Positions 58,591-64,000 of a DNA stretch of 64,000 bases are shown here, piece by piece. Every line of letters begins with the position of its first letter. The stretch's first letter is position 1. The stretch lies in NCBI RefSeq assembly GCF_022846655.1, contig NZ_AP025667.1, forward strand, positions 3,447,001 to 3,511,000, in the 5' to 3' direction. This DNA comes from Streptomyces seoulensis. Its GTDB lineage: Bacteria; Actinomycetota; Actinomycetes; Streptomycetales; Streptomycetaceae. The notes beneath the pieces are model-generated. The model made no database searches, was not told the origin of the DNA, and was given only the letters and a program-made list of their open reading frames with translations. A program made the position numbers and the translations under genes.

Positions 58591-60027
58591 CTACCGCTCC
58601 TCGCGGTTCTCCGAGTGGTGGAAGCCGGTCCCGGCCTGCCGGTCCCCGACCATCGGGTGCGGCTGGCTGCGCAGTTCGGGCAGCAGCCGGGCGAGGTCCC
58701 GCGCGAACAGGTCGGCGAGGTCGCGGGTGAAGCCGTTGCGGCACACGACGCGCATCACGGCGAGGTCCTGCCTGTCGGGCGGGAAGGTGTACGCGGGCAC
58801 CAGCCAGCCGGTCTCGCGCATGCGGCGGGCGATGTCGAAGACGTCGTACGACGTGACGTGGTCGGCGGTGGTGAAGGCGAACACCGGCAACTGGTCGCCC
58901 CGGGTGAGCAGGCGGAAGTCCCCCATGTCCTCGACCCTCCGCGCCAGGGACATGGCGACGTCACGGGTCGCCTGCTGGACCGCGCGGAACCCTTCGCGGC
59001 CCAGGCGCAGGAAGGTGTAGTACTGGGCGATGACCTGGGAGCCGGGGCGGGAGAAGTTGAGGGCGAAGGTCGGCATGTCGCCGCCGAGGTAGTTGACCCG
59101 GAAGATCAGCTCCTCGGGCAGCGCCGCCTTGTCCCGCCACAGGGCCCAGCCGACGCCGGGGTAGACCAGCCCGTACTTGTGGCCCGAGGTGTTGATGGAG
59201 GCCACGCGCGGGAGCCGGAAGTCCCATTCGAGGTCCGGGTCGAGGAACGGCGCGATCATCCCGCCCGAGGCACCGTCGACATGGACCGGGATGTCGAGGC
59301 CGGTGCGCTCCTGGAAGTCGTCGAGGGCGGCGCAGAGCTGGGCGATGGGCTCGTAGGAGCCGTCGAAGGTGGAGCCGAGGATGCCGACGACCCCGATGGT
59401 GTTCTCGTCGCACAGCTCGACCGCCTCGTGCGGGTCGAGGTGGAACCGGTCGCCCTTCATGGGGAGTTGGCGGGCCTCCACCTCCCAGTAGTTGCAGAAC
59501 TTCTCCCAGCAGACCTGGGCGTTGATGCCGAGGACCAGGTTGGGGCGGGCGCTGCCGGGATAGCGGTCGGAGTTGCGCGTGGTCCAGCGGCGCTTCATGG
59601 CGAGCCCGGCGAGCATGCACGCCTCGCTGGAGCCGGTGGTCGAACAGCCCACGACCTGCGAGGGGTCGGGCGCGTTCCACAGGTCGGCGAGCATCGCCAC
59701 ACAGCGCCGCTCCAGCTCGGCCGTGCGCGGGTACTCGTCCTTGTCGATGATGTTCTTGTCGCGCGACTCCCCCATCAGCCGCCCGGCCTGGGGCTCCATC
59801 CAGGTGGTGACGAAGGTGGCGAGGTTCAGCCGGGCGTTGCCGTCGAGCATCAGCTCGTCGTGGACGACCTGGTAGGCGGTGTCGGGGGCCAGCGGCCGGT
59901 CCGCCAGGCGGTGCTTGGGCGGGTCCTCGGTCATTCCGCTGACCGGGTTCGCCTGCCCGAAGAACGGGTTGACGGCGAGGGCGGGTTCGTCCGGCTGCTG
60001 GGAAGTGCCGTGCGAGAGAGGCGACAT
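58591..60027 (-). CDS. gadB: Glutamate decarboxylase (PLP-dependent)
   Basis: 478 aa from ATG 60027; 12 further codons in frame upstream look non-coding. VGCSTTGSSEACMLAGLAMK (about 125) binds the PLP phosphate. IPVHVDGASGGMIAPFLDPD (about 245) holds the PLP aspartate, and SINTSGHKYGLVYPGVGW (about 275) the Schiff-base lysine in SGHK. It converts glutamate to GABA and consumes a proton. The C-terminal HPMVGDRQAGTGFHHSENRE includes histidines comparable in place to the autoinhibitory tail of enteric GadB. No antiporter gene (gadC) is in the window. Confidence 0.95.
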   Translation of the reverse strand: MSPLSHGTSQQPDEPALAVNPFFGQANPVSGMTEDPPKHRLADRPLAPDTAYQVVHDELMLDGNARLNLATFVTTWMEPQAGRLMGESRDKNIIDKDEYPRTAELERRCVAMLADLWNAPDPSQVVGCSTTGSSEACMLAGLAMKRRWTTRNSDRYPGSARPNLVLGINAQVCWEKFCNYWEVEARQLPMKGDRFHLDPHEAVELCDENTIGVVGILGSTFDGSYEPIAQLCAALDDFQERTGLDIPVHVDGASGGMIAPFLDPDLEWDFRLPRVASINTSGHKYGLVYPGVGWALWRDKAALPEELIFRVNYLGGDMPTFALNFSRPGSQVIAQYYTFLRLGREGFRAVQQATRDVAMSLARRVEDMGDFRLLTRGDQLPVFAFTTADHVTSYDVFDIARRMRETGWLVPAYTFPPDRQDLAVMRVVCRNGFTRDLADLFARDLARLLPELRSQPHPMVGDRQAGTGFHHSENREER

Positions 60028-60085
60028 GGGTGCGTCCTGGTTCCGATCAGCGTCCGCTGGCAAGGGGGTTGGGGCCTGGACGAAA

Positions 60086-60122
60086 GGACGGCACCGGCCC
60101 TGGGAGAGGGCCGGTGCCGTCC
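60086..60122 (-). terminator. 15-bp stem terminator after the Dyp peroxidase gene
   Basis: GGACGGCACCGGCCC (60086-60100) pairs with GGGCCGGTGCCGTCC (60108-60122), loop TGGGAGA. It lies just beyond the peroxidase stop and before the gad promoter. Confidence 0.88.
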
Positions 60123-60139
60123 GTTCAGGCGTGTTGCGT

Positions 60140-61111
60140 CTACGAGGCGTCGAGGGCTATGTCCCGCTCGGCCGTCCTCTTCTCCGGGGCCGCGGGGAGC
60201 GCGTCGAGGAAGTCGGCGGTCGGGACGTGGAAGAGGCAGCCGGTCACGGCGGTGGAGTAGTCGAGGATCCGGTCGTGCTGTCCGGGCTGCCGGCCCAGGA
60301 ACATGTTCCGCAGCATCTGCTCGGTGACGTCGGGTGTACGGGCGTAGCCGATGAAGTACGTGCCGTACTCGTCGTCGCCGATGGTGCCGAACGGCATGTT
60401 CTCGCGCACGATCTTCAGCTCGCGGCCGTCCTTGCCCTCGATCGTGTTCAGCATGACGTGCGAGTCGGGGGCCTTCACGTCGTCCGGGAACTCGATGTTG
60501 GCGAGCTTGGAACGGCCGATGGCCCGCTCCTGCTCCTCCGTCGACAGGCCGTGCCAGGCGTCCATGTCGTGCAGGTACTTCTGCACGATGACGTAGCTGC
60601 CGCCCTCGAAGTCCGGGTCCTCGTCGCCGACGTACACCGAGTCGGCCGCGCGCCGGCCCTCGGGGTTGGCGCTGCCGTCCACGAAGCCGAGCAGGTCGCG
60701 GTCGTCGAAGAACTTGAAGCCGTACACCTCGTCCACGACCGTGGCGGCGCCCTTCAGCCGCTGGGCGAACTGCCGGGCCAGCTCGAACACGACGTCCATG
60801 CGGCGGCCGCGGACGTGGAAGAGGAGGTCACCGGGGGTGGCGGGGGCCTTGTGGCGTCCGCCGTCCAGCTCGACGAAGGGGTGCAGTTCCGCGGGGCGCG
60901 GCCCGGTGAAGAGGCGGTCCCAGGCCGCCGACCCTATGCCGACGACACAGCTCAACTCCGCGTCGGGATCGCGATATCCGGTGGAGCGGCGCAGCGACTG
61001 CGCGTCCTCCAGCAAGCCTCGTACGGTGTCCTCGCCGCCCTCGTCGATGGTGACCACGAGGAATAGCGCCGCCCTGGCCGGAGGAGCGACGACGGGCTGT
61101 GTCTCGGTCAT
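60140..61111 (-). CDS. Dyp-type heme peroxidase (class B-like)
   Basis: 323 aa with no signal peptide. DLLGFVDGSANPEGRRAADS (about 143-162) contains the GxxDG catalytic motif with the distal Asp. SYVIVQKYLHDMDAWHGLST follows, and the proximal His should be in KAPDSHVMLNTIEG (about 215). LKIVRENMPFGTIGDDEYGT supplies the conserved Arg. Class B enzymes are cytosolic and are often cargo of encapsulins; no encapsulin gene is next to it here. Role: peroxide-dependent oxidation, probably stress protection. Confidence 0.92.
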   Translation of the reverse strand: MTETQPVVAPPARAALFLVVTIDEGGEDTVRGLLEDAQSLRRSTGYRDPDAELSCVVGIGSAAWDRLFTGPRPAELHPFVELDGGRHKAPATPGDLLFHVRGRRMDVVFELARQFAQRLKGAATVVDEVYGFKFFDDRDLLGFVDGSANPEGRRAADSVYVGDEDPDFEGGSYVIVQKYLHDMDAWHGLSTEEQERAIGRSKLANIEFPDDVKAPDSHVMLNTIEGKDGRELKIVRENMPFGTIGDDEYGTYFIGYARTPDVTEQMLRNMFLGRQPGQHDRILDYSTAVTGCLFHVPTADFLDALPAAPEKRTAERDIALDAS

Positions 61112-61261
61112 GGAAACCTGCTTTCTGATCGGCTTGCACGCGAGACGAACATAGACGCTGCCGGCGGCGTGTCACGCGGATTCGCGCCGACGGCGCGGCC
61201 CGTTCGCATCGGGCGCGCCTAATCCCGCGAATTCCCCGTGCCGCACTCCTCGACGGCCCGG

Positions 61262-61313
61262 CGCGGATCGCTTTGTGGGAGTAAAGCTGAGCCTTTGCGG
61301 CTCACGATCCGCG
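61262..61313. ncRNA. Predicted three-way-junction RNA element
   Basis: A closing stem CGCGGATCG / CGATCCGCG (61262-61270 with 61305-61313) encloses two hairpins. The first is CTTT/AAAG (61271-61274 with 61283-61286). The second is TGAGCC-TTTGC-GGCTCA (61288-61304). The whole fits in 52 nt, 35 bp beyond the FUSC stop and 150 bp before the Dyp gene. It may simply be the FUSC terminator, but its form differs from the plain long stems used elsewhere in the window. Confidence 0.5.
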
Positions 61314-61347
61314 AGCCGGTGCGGGACAGGGATCCGGCACCCGGCTC

Positions 61348-63237
61348 TCACGCGTCGGGGCGGGCGGCGTTGTCGGCGGAGGCCGGGCGGGGGCGGCGGG
61401 GCGGGACGGCTCCGGGGCGTCGGCGGCCCCGGCCGCGTCTGGCGCGGTCGTCGGCGAGTACGGCACGGCTGAGCCTGCCCAGCAGGTCGTAGGCGCGGTG
61501 CTCGGCGGCGGCGATGGCGGCGGGATCGACGCCGGTCGGCTTCAGTTCGCCGCTCGCGGCCTCCTTCGCCTCGTACAGCTCCACTGCGCTCGCGGCCAGT
61601 TGCACCTGGGCCACGCGGCGCCGGGTGGCCGTGCTGTGCAGGGCGTGCTCGGCCTGGTCCGACACCACGGTGCACAGGTGCAGCGCTTCCCGCATCCGGA
61701 CGGCGGCGCGGCCGTGGACCAGCAGCAGGGCGCAGATCAGGCCGACGCTGATGCCGATGACGCTGCCGATGACGCGGTCGTGCAGCAGCCGCGAGGCGGA
61801 GACGGGCGAGGAGAGCTCGCTCAGCAGCAGGGCGAGCGGGGTGAGGAAGATGACGCCGAGGCCGTAGTTGCGGGCGACGACGTACTCCAGGAAGAACTCG
61901 AAGACGATGATCAGGCAGATGATCGCCACCGGGCCGGGGTGCAGGACCAGGACGGCGCTGGTCAGCAGCAGCCCGACGGCGGTGCCGAGGGTGCGCTGCA
62001 CGGCCCGCTGCATCGTGCTCCACACGTTGATCGAGTGCAGCACGGCGGCGGCGGAGATCGCGGCCCAGTAGCTGTGACCCACGCCGAGGAAGAGGGCGAT
62101 CCCGCCCGCGGCGGCGGTGCCGACGAAGGTCCGTACGGCGGTCGGCAGCAGGGCGGCGGCCCGGCGGCGGCGCCGCCCGCGCGGCCTGCCCGGCTTGTCC
62201 TCGCCCGGCGCGGCCGGGGCGAGCGGCACCGGCGGGCGGGGCTCGGGCGGGGCGGGGACGACGGTGGCGGGACGGCCGGGCGTGGTGTCGCCGGTGTGGG
62301 CGTGGCCGGAGCCGTCGAGCAGTTCCTCCGGCAGGGGCAGCAGGGTGTGCCAGCGGCGGTCGGAGAGCATCCGCGCCTGCTCGCGCAGGTGGCCGGCGAC
62401 GACCGCGCCCTCGGCGTCGCGCCAGGTGTCGGTGGTCAGCAGGGCCCAGACGTAGTCGGCGGAGTAGCCGGTGGAGGTGGGCCGCCCGGAGGGGCGCCGG
62501 GTGATGCCGATGACGCCGTCGCTGTCGTCCGGGTCGTTGAGCGCGTGGTAGGCCCGCAGGGCCGCCACGATGGCCTGGTGGCGGGCCTTGGAGGTCTCGA
62601 TCGGCCCGGCGGCCTCCAGGGCGCGGGCGAAGCACTCCAGGGCGTCCGCGAGCGCGAGCCGCTGGAGCCGCTGGGGCTGGAGAGAGTTGGGCAGGCACAC
62701 CAGCCAGGCGATGGCCGCGCCGAGCGCGGTGAGGGCGGTGTGGGGCAGTACGTCGGTGAGGGCGGGGGTGCCCTCGGCGGTGATGGCGAAGGCGACCAGG
62801 AGCAGTACGGCTCCGAGGCCGCGCAGCCCGGCGTAGTCACAGCCGAACTTGGCGAGTCCGGCGACCGCCGCCATGCCCACCACGGCGGCCACACCCTGGT
62901 TCCAGGGCCCCGAGGGACCCACCCAGACGGCCAGCAGGGAGCCGAGTCCCACGGCGGCGGTCATCGCGAGGGCCACCAGCGCGAGCATCCACAGCCGGCT
63001 GCGGCGGCGCAGCGGCAGGCTGCGCTCGAAGGTGATGGTGAATGCGCCGAGGGCCGGGAAGACGGCGAGGTTCGGATGGCCGAGCAGCACCAGCGGCAGG
63101 GTGGGCAGCGCCATGGTGAGCGCGGCCCGCAGCGCGAAAGGGAGCGCCCCGCTGACCTTGGCCATGGCGAACGAGCCGCGTGGCGAGAGAACACGGGCCA
63201 GTCCAGCGATGAGCTGAGAGGTGTTGCCGCGGGTCAT
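61348..63237 (-). CDS. FUSC-family membrane protein (aromatic acid exporter-like)
   Basis: 629 aa. Two bundles of about five or six helices lie at about 25-170 and 370-500 (e.g. FALRAALTMALPTLPLVLLG; FVGTAAAGGIALFLGVGHSY with WAAISAAAVLHS; AIICLIIVFEFFLEYVVARN). Soluble segments lie between and after them. This is the fusaric-acid-resistance/AaeB-like layout. The Arg-rich C-terminus is cytosolic. The ATG has no ribosome site; TAGAGT lies 9 nt upstream, so the message may have almost no leader. The divergent LysR gene and a dyad at its start suggest inducible efflux control. Confidence 0.85.
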   Translation of the reverse strand: MTRGNTSQLIAGLARVLSPRGSFAMAKVSGALPFALRAALTMALPTLPLVLLGHPNLAVFPALGAFTITFERSLPLRRRSRLWMLALVALAMTAAVGLGSLLAVWVGPSGPWNQGVAAVVGMAAVAGLAKFGCDYAGLRGLGAVLLLVAFAITAEGTPALTDVLPHTALTALGAAIAWLVCLPNSLQPQRLQRLALADALECFARALEAAGPIETSKARHQAIVAALRAYHALNDPDDSDGVIGITRRPSGRPTSTGYSADYVWALLTTDTWRDAEGAVVAGHLREQARMLSDRRWHTLLPLPEELLDGSGHAHTGDTTPGRPATVVPAPPEPRPPVPLAPAAPGEDKPGRPRGRRRRRAAALLPTAVRTFVGTAAAGGIALFLGVGHSYWAAISAAAVLHSINVWSTMQRAVQRTLGTAVGLLLTSAVLVLHPGPVAIICLIIVFEFFLEYVVARNYGLGVIFLTPLALLLSELSSPVSASRLLHDRVIGSVIGISVGLICALLLVHGRAAVRMREALHLCTVVSDQAEHALHSTATRRRVAQVQLAASAVELYEAKEAASGELKPTGVDPAAIAAAEHRAYDLLGRLSRAVLADDRARRGRGRRRPGAVPPRRPRPASADNAARPDA

Positions 63238-63240
63238 AGA

Positions 63241-63256
63241 TTACTAACTCTAGCAA
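63241..63256. promoter_or_regulatory. Near-palindrome at the FUSC promoter
   Basis: TTACTAACTCTAGCAA (63241-63256) is a 6-bp dyad around a 4-bp centre with one mismatch. It ends 4 bp from the FUSC start codon and overlaps its presumed -10 box. Candidate operator for the divergent LysR protein or a MarR-type repressor. Confidence 0.5.
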
Positions 63257-63476
63257 ATCGGGGAGGGCGCAGACCCTCACTCAATAGACTCGGTGAATTA
63301 CCGGAAAGCCCGAAGAGAAGTCCGGCAATGTGTGAATTCGCATACGGTCTTCGAGCGGCGGAAGATGCCTCCGCGCCGTGTCCGCCCGGCTCGGCGGACG
63401 TCCGCGCGGTGGGCCGGCGGCGGGCGGGCCGCTGCGCCGATTGGCTTTTCGCCCGGCTGTCGGGTACACCCATGAC

Positions 63477-64000
63477 GTGCTGTTTCGCCAACTCGAATAC
63501 CTCGTCGCTCTCTCGAGGGAGCACCATTTCGCCCGCGCCGCCCAGGCGTGCTCCGTCTCCCAGCCCGCGCTCTCCGAAGCGATCCGGAAGCTGGAGGACG
63601 AGCTTGACGTGCCGTTGGTCCGCCGCGGCCGCAAGTACGAGGGGCTCACCCCGGAGGGCGAGCGCATCGTCGTGTGGGCGCAGCGGATTCTCGCGGACCG
63701 TGACGCGCTGCGGGACGAGGTCGGCGCCCTGCGCTGCGGACTGAGCGGCCGGATGCGGATCGGCTCGGTGCCGACGGCGTCCGCCGCCGTCTCCCTGCTG
63801 ACCGGTCCGTTCTGCACGGAGCATCCGCTCGTCACCGTGGAAGTGATAGCGGACCTCCAGTCGGAGGACATTCTCCGCCAGCTCCAGAATTTCGAGATCG
63901 ACGCCGGAATCACGTATCTGCCGGAAGAACTTTCGGGGCATTTCCACGCCATTCCGTTGTACGAGGAACGTTATGTGCTGCTGATCACCGCGGCCGACGG
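63477..64000 (+). CDS. LysR-family transcriptional regulator, N-terminal part (runs off right edge)
   Basis: About 174 residues from GTG 63477. FRQLEYLVALSREHHFARAA, then QACSVSQPALSEAIRKLEDE, is a typical LysR winged helix with its recognition helix. The linker helix and the first lobe of the effector domain (MRIGSVPTASAAVSLLTGPF; DLQSEDILRQLQNFEIDAGI) follow. It is divergent from the FUSC exporter, 239 bp between starts, the usual arrangement of a LysR protein controlling an efflux gene. The C-terminus is outside the window. Confidence 0.9.
   Translation, partial: MLFRQLEYLVALSREHHFARAAQACSVSQPALSEAIRKLEDELDVPLVRRGRKYEGLTPEGERIVVWAQRILADRDALRDEVGALRCGLSGRMRIGSVPTASAAVSLLTGPFCTEHPLVTVEVIADLQSEDILRQLQNFEIDAGITYLPEELSGHFHAIPLYEERYVLLITAAD

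Noticed and set aside
1..64000. CRISPR arrays, tRNA/rRNA genes, prophage or integrase attachment sites
   Set aside because: No regularly spaced short repeats, cloverleaf ends, rRNA-like stretches or integrase-type proteins were seen.

Overview
The window is GC-rich actinobacterial DNA that reads as a Streptomyces chromosome. It has GTG/TTG starts, ATGA/GTGA gene overlaps, SARP regulators, a bL37-type micro-ribosomal protein and a cobalamin riboswitch in front of metE. No tRNA, rRNA or CRISPR array was seen.

Layout. 0-2.2 kb: the N-terminus of an SDR oxidoreductase (cut by the window edge) and a secreted GH54-like arabinofuranosidase with two ricin-type lectin repeats. 2.3-4.4 kb: a decayed patch with a frameshifted IS5-like transposase and three small, overlapping hypothetical genes. 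4.5-7.9 kb: an FMN reductase/LLM flavin oxidoreductase pair, a DUF5996 protein and a small membrane protein.

8.1-25.8 kb is the main item: a RiPP biosynthetic cluster of the thiopeptide/goadsporin-like azole type. On the plus strand run a SARP regulator, an Ocin-ThiF-like leader-binding protein, YcaO 1, a two-domain SagB-type dehydrogenase, a glutamylating LanB-type dehydratase, a separate SpaB_C elimination protein, a site-2 protease fused in frame to an ABC ATPase, an ABC-2 permease and YcaO 2. A 57-aa precursor gene lies convergent on the minus strand. After Gly35 its core is 21 Ser/Thr/Cys residues and one terminal Ala. A divergent M20 amidohydrolase closes the cluster. The expected flow is leader recognition (RRE-like domain of the ThiF-like protein), azoline formation (YcaO), oxidation (SagB), dehydration (split LanB), then leader cleavage and export (S2P-ABC plus permease). 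Only one SpaB_C protein is present, so a linear azole/dehydroamino-acid peptide is more likely than a pyridine-centred macrocycle.

25.9-30.5 kb is a B12/cobalt block: cobalamin riboswitch-metE, a degenerate histidine-phosphatase-like protein, and cbtBA behind a second cobalamin riboswitch. 30.6-41 kb: a DUF4232 lipoprotein behind 11-bp CTGA repeats, a large AfsR-type SARP, a GlxA-type AraC regulator, gap, a phytoene-desaturase-like FAD protein coupled to a DUF3556 membrane protein, and a PucR-type regulator.

41-61 kb looks like a stress and respiration block. It holds cydAB, two FdhF/YdeP-family molybdopterin oxidoreductase paralogues about 10 kb apart, DoxX, a DUF3533 membrane protein, a CDF metal transporter, bL37, a G6PD, a GreA-like factor, a Clp/Hsp100 ATPase with Hsp20, glutamate decarboxylase and a Dyp peroxidase. 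The window ends with a FUSC-family exporter and a divergent LysR regulator cut by the right edge. Most gene ends in this half carry strong perfect-stem terminators.
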